Shown here: piece by piece, positions 23,172 through 33,689 of the stretch | Layout of the letters: each line of letters begins with the position of its first letter | Position numbering within the stretch: the first letter of the stretch is position 1 | Assembly (NCBI RefSeq): GCF_016808335.1 | Contig: NC_053136.1 | Coordinates: 5,996,531 to 6,060,530 of the forward strand | DNA length: 64,000 nt | Source of the DNA: Panicum virgatum | Lineage: Eukaryota; Streptophyta; Magnoliopsida; Poales; Poaceae | Direction: 5' to 3' | Program-made: the position numbers and the translations under genes | Notes under the pieces: generated by a model | What the model saw: only the letters and a program-made list of their open reading frames with translations | What the model was told of the DNA's origin: nothing | Databases searched by the model: none

Positions 23172-23969
23172 CTACTGTGGTGGAACGTACGCAGGCTGGT
23201 GCTGAAAGGGAGCCCGTTGTGGGCTCGATTGTACTAGGCGAAACCTCTGGGGAGCGCTACTGGAAGATCCCGATGCCGGCGCCTTTCTCTTCTTCTCTGC
23301 CTTATGAGCTAGGTGGGCATCCTCCTGAATTATAGCCCCGTTGATTAGCTCACTGAAACTATCAAACTTGACCATTGCCAGGCGATCCTGGAGCTTGCTG
23401 CTAAGCCCCTGCTTGAAATACGCCTGCTTCTTCTCATCAGTGTCCACGTGATACCCGACATACTGAGAGAGTGTATTAAAAGCCTGGGCATACTGCAACA
23501 CACTGTTATTGCCCTGCTTCAGAGCTAAGAACTCGGTGAGCTTCCTGCGAATGACCCCTGCAGGGATATGTTGTGCCCTGAATGCTTCTTTAAACTGTGT
23601 CCAAGTGAATCGAGTACCAGCAGGGAACATGGCCACATGATTGTCCCACCATGTGCATGCATGACCCCTAAGCTGCTGAGCTGCAAATCCTGCCTTGTCC
23701 CCATCATTGTATGGGTGCAGGGTGAACTTGGACTCAATGGTCCGGAGCCAGCTGTCCGCTTCTAATGGTTCATCCGCTTTATGAAAAAGCGGTGGCTGAG
23801 TACACAGAAATTCCTCGTATCCAGGAACAGGCGGTGGGTGGTTACGTCCAGGCCACAGTGCTACCCCCTGCGCCACAAGCTCACGGAGGAGTGCCGTCTG
23901 CTCGTTGCGCCCAGTAAGCATGGCCGCAATGGCCTGGGCCAAATCAGGAGGGTTCGGTGGGTCTGCCAT
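23172..23969 (-). pseudogene. Chromovirus copy 2 gag with premature amber stop
   Basis: The frame starts MADPPNPPDLAQAIAAML and runs 265 codons through the retrotrans_gag core (HNVAMFPAGTRF-like, EFLALKQGNNSVLQYAQAF). It ends at TAG 23172, where copy 1 has Gln (CAG); the frame stays open beyond it into the zinc knuckle. A single C-to-T change therefore accounts for the break. It is closely related to the gag at 6797-7665. Confidence 0.9.
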
Positions 23970-24578
23970 TCTGCATTCAACAATGATTGGATTAGTTGTA
24001 TTATTCTGATTACATAAAAATAATTATGACAGCAACCAATATTCAAATCATGGAAGAACTGGCAGAAATTAAAACATTGGAACTCATTGCAAAGGCTTCT
24101 GTCTGCACCAACCGGTCAGACCGGTGCAATCGACCGGTCAGACTGGTCTATATGGCACTGCCAACTGGATGTAGATCAACCGGTCCGACCGGTAGCCAAG
24201 ACCGGTCAGACCGGTCTCCCACCCCCTCCCCCAGAAATAGATTTCCAAGCTAACATTGTGTACCAATCCCTTAACCCAAATCTTCAATGCAATTTGAAAA
24301 CAATAAATGCCATGACGCATGATATGATACATGAGTCCCTAAACCAAGTCACATATGCGACGGGAAGAAAATATAAATAGCATGATGCATGGAGGTCCTA
24401 CGTGAAGCTCTCAACCAAAACTGAACCTCTAACTACGACTCTAATATAACCTATATAGGACTTACTACGAATAACCCCACCCACATCGTTAAACAACTTT
24501 TACCCTAAATTAGAAATTCATTTTTAATTTGTAAATCCTTAAAATTAGTCATGCTCGTACCACCCCAATGCGTTTCGT
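23970..24578 (-). repeat. Chromovirus copy 2 leader with ACCGGTCAGACCGGT array
   Basis: This is the non-coding stretch between the PBS and gag. It holds four words of the type ACCGGTCAGACCGGT at about 24110-24215 (two with one or two changes). The rest aligns with the leader of copy 1. Confidence 0.75.
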
Positions 24579-24589
24579 CTTTGATACCA
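24579..24589 (-). promoter_or_regulatory. Primer binding site of chromovirus copy 2
   Basis: The minus strand reads TGGTATCAAAG, the initiator tRNA-Met type with one change from the consensus TGGTATCAGAG. Confidence 0.75.
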
Positions 24590-24591
24590 CC

Positions 24592-25357
24592 TGTGACGGA
24601 ACCGCCAAATTAAAACTCTAAATTAAGCATAATGGCCATCATTTGAATATATCAGGCGCATTCGCTTAATGGTTTAATTTGACAGTTCTTTCTCAACCCA
24701 CGGCCCGATCGAAACAACACCGGTAGTCCCACGCGAAGGCGGGTACAGATGGTACAAACATGATAAATACTTGAAAATACAAGGTAACAAGCGATATGAA
24801 ACAATATGCTTTACAACATGAGTTCAAATACATACATTATTTACATAAATTAAATATTTTACAAACTATAACCAAAGTTCAAAAGGAAAAGATACTACCA
24901 TTACACCAACTCCTTGGGTTCAGGTTCATCACAACCGGTCAGACCGGTTCACCTAACCGGTCAGACCGGTTCACCTCACCGGTCAGACCGGTGCTTCTCA
25001 GCCTATCCTAACCACCGGTCAGACCGGTCCACCGACCGGTCAGACCGGTCTAACCAAAACTGAGGGGCCGCACACTCTGCCCTCAAGTGTGCAACCCGCC
25101 GACCCCCTAACCTAAGGGTCCCGCTCCACCACCTCCCACCCCTCTGTGTCCCGGCGGATGAACTTGACACAGCAGGGGCAGAACTCAACATCTGGGTGCC
25201 CTAAAATAAATTAGTGGCAACAAACCCTGAGCAACTAATACTCAGCAAGACTTACCCGACCAGTGGGTATACTTAGCCTACATACTAGACATGCAAGGCA
25301 TTTAGCTGATGGTTATTTTGCAGAAAAAGCAACTAAAGTACTTCCTTATTTTCATTG
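24592..25357 (-). repeat. 5' LTR of chromovirus copy 2, truncated
   Basis: It matches the 3' LTR from TGTGACGG to about 25357, then stops abruptly in unrelated sequence. Some 1.7 kb of the LTR is missing, so no target duplication can be tested. It lacks the 608-bp hAT insertion. It has two more ACCGGTCAGACCGG units than the 3' LTR at 24930-24990. Confidence 0.88.
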
Positions 25358-25520
25358 GCTGGTGGTTAATTCTCACTGTTACAGTATTCTGCACAAAAGC
25401 TGGGGGGAAAAAGATACACAAGCATATGTCGAGTCACATATCAAACCTTGGGGGACTATGTTACACAAGCGAAAACTTGTAATATAAAGATTACAGTCAT
25501 ATGTCAAACTTTGCGGATTT

Positions 25521-25981
25521 CAGCCTGTCAACGGGGCGGGACGGGGCCGGGGGACGCCCCCATCCCTGCCTCGTCCCCGTAAGTTCTAACGGGGCAAATA
25601 TCTCCCCCATCCCCATTCCCATCCCCGGCGGATCCCCGATCCCCGTTGGGGCCCTGTGGGAACTGCTAAACAAGGTGAAAAATCGTCTCATTATGTTCAT
25701 CTCAGCGCATGCATTTAAGATATACAAGTCGATAACGATAACCACTAGGCCATTGAACTATTAACTATTAATTATTAGAGTTTTTTCTGTCAGATTTGGA
25801 TTATATTGGGCTACATATTAAATGAGCCATAATGCATTTTTTCGGAGCACCACGGATCCCCATGGGGCAAAAATGCCCCCCACCCCGCCAACCCCGCGGG
25901 GGCAAAACGCCCCCCATCCCCATTGTTCCTGGGACGGATCCCCGTGGTTCCCCGGCCTCATGGGGAAAATTGACAGCTCTG
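25521..25981. mobile_element. Non-autonomous hAT-like element with GGGGATCCCC-rich ends, ~460 bp
   Basis: Ends read CAGCCTGTCAACGGGG (left) and, on the opposite strand, CAGAGCTGTCAATTTTCCCC (right). Both subterminal parts are dense in GGGG/CCCC words such as GGATCCCCGTGG. This is a look familiar from plant hAT elements. No matching 8-bp target duplication was found, so one end may be altered. Confidence 0.6.
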
Positions 25982-26573
25982 ATTAAATCTGCTGCAAACG
26001 CATGCTATTTCCAATTCAGTTTAAAGACTTTGATTGCAGGGAGATCCACAGGCCACCTGAACACTATAAGACTTCTAATATTTCTTCATAGTATTTTTAA
26101 AGTGGCAATAGTTTTTTATATTTTGATAAGGGACGAATTTACTAAGAGTCATGTAAACCTGAAAAAAGATGCAAAAGTTGTGTAAACTTCTCAAACGACA
26201 ATGCAAAGTTTGGGAGTAAAATTTCAAAATATTCATGGAAATGGCCCGTGACCTTGCGGTGGAGCCTGTATCCAATGGATTTTCACTCGTCAGTGCTGAC
26301 TAAAATTTCTCCCTCCATATGTCTATTTGTCTGACAGGCGGAATCTATGCCAACGGATCCAGCGGAAACGACCCAACTTTAGTGCTTCTGTATTTACCCA
26401 CTGACGCATGGGACCGGATCTGACCGGGCCAAAGTCAAAGTCAGGGGAAGACTTATCCATCCAACCACCCCCGATGGGGAACACTAGACCCTGCCCTTGT
26501 GGGCACCCTCGTCAACGAACTCCGACCGCACCACTGCTCGGCTCAGCCGTCGTCGTCGCTGCCGCCCCACCAG
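25982..26573. other. Upstream region of the FGGY kinase gene
   Basis: AT-rich to about 26390, then mixed. No TATA box was identified with confidence. There are no transposon ends. Confidence 0.4.
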
Positions 26574-29500
26574 ATGGAGGCTGCCACCATGTCCCGCGGC
26601 AGCTCCACTTCCTTATTCCTAGGCGTCGACGTCGGCACCGGCAGCGCTCGCGCTGGTTCGACCTCCGATTCTCTCTTTTCCGATCCTCTTTTTTTTTTAC
26701 CTTTTTTTTCGTGTAAGGATTCGTCTTCGTTTCCATAACTTGGCTATCGCCGGTATCTTGTTAGATAATTAGTTGGCTAGGGATCGCCTATTCCCCAAGC
26801 TGACCGTTAATTCTGAGTAATTTACCGTTTTAAAGGAGTATTTGGACTCCAAATTGCTGGCTGTCCAGTGATGACTAAAATGGTTGTTCATGACAAAGTT
26901 TGCTGTTAGTTGCTTGCTCGGATGTAGAGTAATCTAGGATAGGCATCTTAAATAGTCCTTCTGATTCATTTTATGACAGATGTTCATACAATAACTGCAC
27001 GGTGCACGCAGAACTGTCTTGGGTTTTGACACACATGACATCTTAGAAGGGAAATACTTAATCTATTTATACAATTTCCACTACAACCAAGTGTTTTTAG
27101 CCCTTTGTTTCAGTCTCTCAGAAGTGAACCCCAACTGTCATTTGAGACATTTGATCTCCTGGCTGTAGATACGTTGTACAAATATGTTGAACATGTCAGT
27201 TCGCTGTATACTGTTCTTTGTCCATTGCTTCAGGTATCTTTGATCAGAAGGGCAAGTTGCTGGGGTCAGTGAGCACTGAGCAGTCCTATACAGATATGGA
27301 AGGAGAAAGACTGTATTGAGGTTGAGAACTGTTCATAAACGTGCAATGTATTGCATAACTGAAGCATGCAGGAAGTACCGTTTTAATGTGTTTGATTTGT
27401 TTTTATATCCAGCAATCGTCGACGGATATCTGGCATGCAGTCTGTGCTGCAGTGAAATCTGCTTGCTCACTGGCAGGTGTTGCTCCTGAGGAAGTTGCCG
27501 GCCTTGGTTTCGCCGCTACTTGCTCCCTTGGTTTGTTCTGAACTCTATTATCTTTTGCATCATCATGTGTGGAGGCCAAAGGTTAACATTTAAATGGAAG
27601 GGTTCGTTTTGTGTATCTGGGTTGTCTATAGGATTTTACCAACTCAACACAATCATATGCTGCTTGTAGTTGCTGTTGATGCTGATGGTTCCCCTGTGTC
27701 GGTTTCTTGGAGTGGTGATACACGGAGGAATATCATTGTGTGGATGGACCATAGAGCTGTGAACCAGGCAGAGCGAATCAATGCTTGCAATTCACCAGTA
27801 CTGCAATACTGTGGTGGTGGCGTTTCCCCAGAAATGCAGGCTCCAAAGGTAGACTTGTGTGTTTTGTGTGTATGGTTGATACCATGCATATATGCAAACT
27901 TTTGTCTTCCTGGTTCATCATTGGTTGCCAGTAGACATTTCTAATCGTGCTGCTGGAAACGCTAGCCATCATGTTCATAGTCAGATAATATTTATCTTGT
28001 TCTTATCACATTGCAATCCTAAAGTTGGGCTTGAATGTCTCAGAAACTTAGATTCTAGTATTTAGGAAGTGGAACACCATAAATATTTACTCTATGTGAT
28101 GTTGTTAATATTCTGACTTCTTTACATTAGTATTAAGAGAGACTGGAAATGGTGCTCAGAAAGTGATGCATGTTGATAATTGTTTGCCAATATTTGCTAC
28201 AGTTAATGCTGTTTCGATTATTCTTTTCACATTAAAGATGTTGTACTTGAGGAGTGGCGAAGCAATGGGTACTGTGTTCTATCTTTGTATCTGAGTTTCT
28301 GCATTGCTAGTTTCATAGTCAGACTTTGTGCATTTGCAGCTCCTATGGGTGAAGGAAAATCTGCAAGAGTCTTGGTCTATGGTTTGTAGGTGGATGGACC
28401 TCAGTGACTGGTTAGCATATAGGTGAATCCCTATCTTTGATTTTGCTGTAACCCAGAAGGTGGTGGATGGTGAGTTTCTTTTAATATTTTTTTGCTCTGG
28501 TGCTTTTTTTTTTGGGTAGAGCAACAGGTGACGACACCCGAAGCTTATGCACAACTGTCTGCAAATGGACATATCTTGGACATGCACACATGGAACAGTG
28601 GCAAGAATCCGATTCACGTGATATGGAGGCATGTGGATGGGACAATGTTTTTTGGGAAGAAATAGGGTTGGGAGACCTTGTCGAAGGAAATTGTGCAAAA
28701 ATAGGTGAATAAGATTCTTTCATTTTTTGTGCTGAAGTTATATATTTATTGTTGTATGATTTGTTGATTTTTCTAATACAGCATTAAGTCTTTATGCAAT
28801 GTAAACAGGACGCAGTGTTGCTTTTCCTGGTCATCCTCTTGGTTCTGGTTTGACAGCTGCTGCTGCAAAGGCAAGAAACTTAGTTGTACTCAAAGTTTTT
28901 TGAGGTAGTGTTGTTTAAGTTTGCTCTGTGATAAATTGTATCATATACAAGATACAATGCAATCCAGTTATATTGGTGCTTTCTCTACAATGTGTGTTAG
29001 CAAGAAATGTCTGTGCCATTGATTTCCATTGTTCACCATCTTGAAGTTGTTGCTTCTGAATCTCAGGAATTGGGCTTGCTTCCTGGTACGCCTGTTGGAA
29101 CTTCGCTTATTGATGCTCATGCTGGTGGAGTTGGAGTCATGGAAAGCATACCGGATGAACAATTTAAAGCTGATTGTAAGTAATGGTCAACTTTCATGAT
29201 TTGATACATAACTTGGTTTTAAACTTGTATTCTATAATGTCCTTACATCTTTATTCAGTGCCTGATGAAGAAGCAATATGCCATCGGATGGTATTGGTCT
29301 GTGGGACATCTACATGCCATATGGCTATCTCAAAGAACAAATTATTTGTTCCTGGTGTCTGGGGACCATTTTGGTCTGGTACAGTGCTTTCTCACATGTA
29401 TTTCGTTTTCCTACTTCCTTCAAACCACATATTTGTTTTGAATAATTTCTTGCCAGCATCTTTGTTAATTTTCTTTATACTTAGTTATTTTCTATCTTTT

Positions 29501-31169
29501 GTTGATCACGCTGGCTAATACTGCACATTATGCTTCCAAATCCAGCAATGGTACCTGAGTTTTGGCTCACAGAAGGTGGCCAAAGTGCAACTGGTGCTCT
29601 ACTTGATTACATTACTGAAAACCATGTTGCTGCTCCTCTTCTTTCTAATCGTGCTTCTTCTCAAAGTATGTTTCATGTCTTCTGAGGCCCAGTATCTTAT
29701 TAGCTGCTTATAACCATGTAAAGGAACATAATTTTCTGCTCAAATTATCCAGGTATATCCATATATGAACTACTGAACAAGATGTTGCTTTCAATGTCTC
29801 ATGAACAAAATAGCCCTTTTCTTTCAGCATTGACTCAAGACATCCATGTCCTTCCAGATTTTCATGGAAATCGGTAAGAAATAACATTACACATTTACTG
29901 TTTAATATTCAGGAAGAATGTTGGTTATCTTTGGTCTCCTTCACATTTTTTTCTTCTCTGGGACACAATAAGATCACAGACCAGTGTTCTCCCTCCCTCC
30001 CTCCCTCCCTCCCTCCCTCCCTCCCTACGATTTCTGTTTCTCTCCAGCTGGTGAAAACTCACTCATTGGATTGCATGAACTTTCATAGAATGCACTTATC
30101 GAATTGGCAGTGAGACATTTTTCTTCTTTTGTAATCCCAGCTAGATGTCCGATGAACAATATGACAACATGATACAATAAGTGAGGCTGCAAGAAGTACC
30201 ATTTATTTCTATGAGGCTAAACATCATGCCAGAATGGTGGCATATCATACAATTCGCTTGCTTCATGTTATTTGTTCTTTCCCTCATGAACAGTACTTTG
30301 TATATTTTGGTTGAAACTTACTTTTCACCAAATGGCACACTTCCAGTGTATTTGACTTGAATGCAAACTATTACAGGTCTCCCATGGCTGATCCAAAATC
30401 CAAAGGGGTGATTTATGGCCTGACACTCGATACAAGCGAGAAGCATTTGGCTCTTATGTACCTAGCAACCATTCAGGGCATTGCTTACGGTACTCGTCAT
30501 ATCGTGGAGCACTGTAATGCTCATGGACACAAGGTACTTATTTTCTCTCAACGGTTTAATGGTTAACTTTGTCAGATACCATAGAGCTTAATGTTTAGAT
30601 TACTTATATTCCCCCTTTTATATATAATAGATCGACACTCTTCTTGCCTGTGGCGGACTTGCAAAGAACTCTGTTTATATCCAAGAACACGCAGATATCA
30701 TCGGCAAGTCCCTTTTCCTGCAATTTATGCCTCTACTGCTTAATCTTCCCTCCTTTTTTTTTTGCGAAACTGCTGCTTCGCTCTTCTAACGCATCACCTT
30801 TTACATCGTACTGTGCAGGATGCCAAATAGTACTTCCTAGAGAGAACGAGCCTGTGCTTTTGGGCGCTGCTGTTCTTGGTGCTGTTGCTGGCAAGAAGTT
30901 TCCTGGTGTTCGTGATGCAATGAAAGCGCTTAACGCAGCAGGGAAGGTATTTCCCAATGTTTCTTCAGCTGTGCTAACATATATAATTCTTAACTTGGAT
31001 CTTCCGTCTTTACTGCTAGTTGTAACTCGGATATATGTTTTTGCAGGTTGTAAATCCGTCGTCAGATCCTAGAGTGAAGAAATACCACGACGCAAAATAT
31101 CAGATATTCAGGTCCCTGTATGAGCAACAGCTCTCTCATCGCTCAACCATGGTGCAAGCATTGCAGTAG
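26574..31169 (+). CDS. FGGY-family carbohydrate kinase (ribulokinase-like), 15 exons, with a frame-breaking 7-bp duplication in exon 2
   Basis: Exons: 26574-26655, 27234-27320, 27413-27530, 27670-27848, 28340-28422, 28520-28704, 28809-28870, 29067-29175, 29259-29378, 29546-29665, 29753-29873, 30377-30533, 30631-30703, 30819-30946, 31047-31169. They sum to 1,747 bases; removing the extra 7 leaves 580 codons, the expected family size. The N-terminal ATPase-fold motif GVDVGTGSARAGIFD comes first, then GFAATCSL, WMDHRAV, FPGHPLGSGL, LIDAHAGG, VCGTSTCHM, TEGGQSATGALLDY, LLACGGLAKN and EPVLLGAAVLGAVAG. The enzyme would phosphorylate a sugar or polyol with ATP, probably a ribulose-type pentulose, in the cytosol; the substrate is inferred from the family. 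Introns after exons 7 and 13 use GC donors. A second ATG at 26589 has the better start context. The imperfect repeat TGAGCAC/TGAGCAG at 27270-27283 shifts the frame. Everything else is intact, so the gene is either recently broken, rescued by splicing, or carries a sequence error. Confidence 0.9.
29990..30026 (+). repeat. (TCCC)n microsatellite in FGGY intron 11
   Basis: About nine uninterrupted CCTC/TCCC tetranucleotides lie within the 500-bp intron between exons 11 and 12. Confidence 0.95.
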
Positions 31170-31964
31170 GGCTCTGGATTATTTGCATGTAAATGATATC
31201 ATCTCTATCAATAGAAGTGATGATAAAATACCTGTATGAATGAATAGTAGAAAGCAGGCCAGCAGACTAAGATGATCCTTGTTACAGAATGGGGAACCCA
31301 CAAGTTTGTGTGATGTTAATAAAGAGAGCAAGTTGTGATCAGTTGGAACGCGTTGATGAACCGCTCACATTCCCGATTCAGTTCTGCACAACTTCCCTTA
31401 CCTGCTATGCAAGGGGCACTGTAGTGGAAAGTGGTTGCCTCTGAAGTGCGACTGCTTTCACTGTCTGTGCTAACCTCTTCAAGATCAGAAGAACCATCAT
31501 TATCACCATCAATTCTTGATGGATTGTACTCCCCTTGGAGCAACTTGTCATCGAAAATATCGCTTATCTTTGCTCTCCGTGCCAGATTTTAAAGACGTTG
31601 AAATTGCCAACACCTGAAGGCCAATACTCGCAAACATTTATGGAGAATTTCAGTTGGAGTACCCTTATAGGAGACGCATCCAGAAACTCTTCTCGAAATG
31701 AGCTTCCTGACTTCCTTTGTGCTGAGCCTTGTGTAGCGAACATTAATTGTTCAGCATACATACATACTAGAGACGCGTAGGAAAAGCTTGAGTAGGGAGA
31801 AGAACCAACAATCGGGCGCTGAGTCAGCCAATTGACCTTGTCCGACTTGAAGACGGGACCAGCGTAGCGGATCGAGCCATTCGGATTCTTCCGTGGCCCC
31901 ACGTACCTTGTCCGACTCCGTCTCGGTCTTGATGAGGGGCGGCCGGCGGCGGGTGGTCTTGGAG
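31170..31964. other. Intergenic region downstream of FGGY gene
   Basis: Contains the FGGY 3' UTR and a possible minus-strand coding exon (see 31316-31560). No transposon ends were seen. Confidence 0.5.
31316..31560 (-). other. Possible orphan C-terminal coding exon, minus strand
   Basis: The minus strand reads AKISDIFDDKLLQGEYNPSR, then an Asp/Ser/Glu-rich stretch, then CAELNRECERFINAFQLI and a stop at 31316-31318. Composition is protein-like rather than random. The ending weakly resembles the terminal helix of DUF761-type plant proteins. An in-frame TAA lies about 30 bases upstream, and no upstream exon could be joined, so this may be a gene relic or chance. It lies tail-to-tail with the FGGY gene. 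Confidence 0.3.
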
Positions 31965-31972
31965 TATTTATA
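31965..31972 (+). promoter_or_regulatory. Candidate TATA box of the small membrane protein gene
   Basis: TATTTATA lies 57 bases upstream of the ATG at 32029, in a fitting position for a short 5' UTR. Confidence 0.5.
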
Positions 31973-32028
31973 TTCAGCGTGGAGTACAGAGTACTCCAAG
32001 TCTCCACTCTCCAACACAGACGGGGACC

Positions 32029-32343
32029 ATGGCGGCGCGGCAGCAAGAGCAGGAGGTTGAAGAAGGGATGCTGACGCCCAAAGTAAGCCGCGCGATCAAC
32101 GTAGCCCTCATGTGCCTGGGCGTCGTCTCCGCGCTCTGGGGCTCGCTCGTCCCCGGCATGACCATGGACTACAGGATCGCGCTCTGGATCGTCGCGGGCG
32201 TTGCCTTCCTCTCCGGCGCCGCCTTCTTCTGCTGCGACCTGCACTCGGCCAAGATGATGCAGCCTGCCTTGGACGTCGAGTCCGCCGGCGAGCTGCGATC
32301 TGCTCCGACCCCAAAGCGAAGCAGCAGGACGAGTAGTAGCTAG
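32029..32343 (+). CDS. Small two-pass membrane protein, unidentified
   Basis: A single-exon frame of 104 residues starts at the first ATG after a candidate TATA box, with a good context (ACCATGGCG). The N-terminus is acidic and probably cytosolic (MAARQQEQEVEEG). Two hydrophobic segments follow at about residues 22-41 (AINVALMCLGVVSALWGSLV) and 50-69 (IALWIVAGVAFLSGAAFFCC), with a Ser/Arg-rich tail ending RSSRTSSS. Codon use is strongly GC-biased at third positions, as in many grass genes. I do not recognise the family. The Pro-Gly-Met loop between the two spans and the twin Cys at the end of span 2 may be useful search handles. Confidence 0.65.
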   Translation: MAARQQEQEVEEGMLTPKVSRAINVALMCLGVVSALWGSLVPGMTMDYRIALWIVAGVAFLSGAAFFCCDLHSAKMMQPALDVESAGELRSAPTPKRSSRTSSS

Positions 32344-32423
32344 GCAAGTTGCTGCTTGTAATTAATTAATTGCATCGATCGGCGGCCGCTTTTAATCGGA
32401 CGGGCTTGTACAGAAACCACATA

Positions 32424-32682
32424 CTCCCTCCATACCTAAAAAACCTGACGTTTAGGACAGTGACACGGTCTCCAAAACACAACTTTGACTTCTTATTCCT
32501 CTAAAAATATTTATCAAAAAGTGATATATGTATACTTTCATAAAAGTATTTTTCAAAACAAATCTATTCATATAATTTTTACATTTTCAAACTCAACAAC
32601 TTGAGAATTATTCATGATTTATATTCTCAAGGTTTGACTCAAACCTTGTCCTAAACGTCAGGTTTTTTGAGTATGGAGGGAG
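32424..32682. mobile_element. Stowaway/mariner-type MITE, 259 bp, TA duplication
   Basis: The terminal inverted repeats start CTCCCTCCATAC and continue into AAAAAACCTGACG, and are near-perfect on both ends. TA flanks are at 32422-32423 and 32683-32684. AT-rich inside, no coding capacity. It lies about 80 bp after the stop codon of the small membrane protein gene. Confidence 0.88.
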
Positions 32683-33329
32683 TATATGTGATGATCATGT
32701 ACGGACCCGCATGTAATTAGAGGTGGTGAAGGGCTCAAGATTTTAAACTAGAAAATTTAAATGTCGGATTCTAAAAGGGCCGGACTCTAATTTTATACAA
32801 TTTTGAACAAAATAATTTAAGAGTCTTATTGAACTGTGAAGAAGCCATTAAACCCATGATCTATTACCACCTTTTATACGTGGTCATCGTGATCACGGAA
32901 CCACGGCGCACAAATGGCAAACTAAGTTCAGCTAATTATCCGGTCGCCGGCAAGGCGGCAAGTTACCTCCCTCGTCGGCCCCCCTGCCCACCGGCCGGCG
33001 GCGAGCCCCTCGGGAATGCGTTATCGGGCCCCCTGTCATCTGGGCCTGGTTGTACCTGAGCACACACCCGGCTTGGCGTGGCCCGAAACGGCTGCCCCGG
33101 CCCATCCTCGCCATCCCTAAAGGCCCTGTTCAGCTGTTCTTTTCCCGGCTTATTTTGGCTTGTTTTGGCTTATTTCTTCTCACATGGTACTATTAAATCA
33201 GCCGGCTTTTAAATCAGCTGGCTTTTAAAGACGGACGAGCTGCCACGTTTCTCCGCGAGCCGGGGGGAGGCAGGCAGCTCCGCCACCGCCACCGGGCACA
33301 GCTAATTTACGGTCAACCGCACGGAAGGG
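32683..33329. other. Intergenic, no gene seen
   Basis: A GGCTTATTTTGGCTTGTTTTGG-like stretch (33150-33175) and two GGCTTTTAAA words (33203-33228) suggest an eroded MITE end. Nothing else is recognisable. Confidence 0.4.
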
Positions 33330-33640
33330 TTCCGTGCGATCGATCTCCCGACCGTTTTTTTTTTCATTTTTAGTATTTTTTTGTCGTTTTCCGATTTTGG
33401 AATTTTTTAAGAGAAATTTTGGAGAGAGAAAATTTTTTGACGAAAAATTTTGGAGACAAAAAAAATTTCAAGCAAAAAAAAGGAGAGCAGAAAAAATTTC
33501 AAGAAAAAATATTAGAGAGCAGAAAAAAAATTCAAGAATTTTTTTTTATCATTAAAAAATATTCATCCGAAAAAATCAAAAGAATTCAAAAAAAATGTTG
33601 AAAAAAATTTGCGAAAAAAAACTAAAACCTGGGGAGCTCC
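33330..33640. repeat. Low-complexity A/T-rich tract
   Basis: Runs of A5-A8 and T5-T8 alternate with GAGAGCAGAAAAAATT-type words over about 280 bp. The open frames across it are compositional only. Confidence 0.7.
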
Positions 33641-33689
33641 GCCTCCCCGCCGCCGGAGCCGCCGCGCCGCGCCTCCCCGCCGCATCCAG

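Noticed and set aside
25513..25989. Target duplication for the GGGGATCCCC-rich hAT-like element
   Set aside because: The 8 bases on the left (GCGGATTT) and right (ATTAAATC) do not match, so no duplication is claimed.
31170..32040. Bidirectional promoter between an FGGY-side minus gene and the small membrane protein
   Set aside because: The minus-strand coding evidence is one orphan exon lying far from the shared region. Not enough to support a divergent pair.
31564..32244. 226-codon open frame on the minus strand
   Set aside because: It is mostly antisense to the small membrane protein gene and its promoter, with GC-driven openness. No domain.
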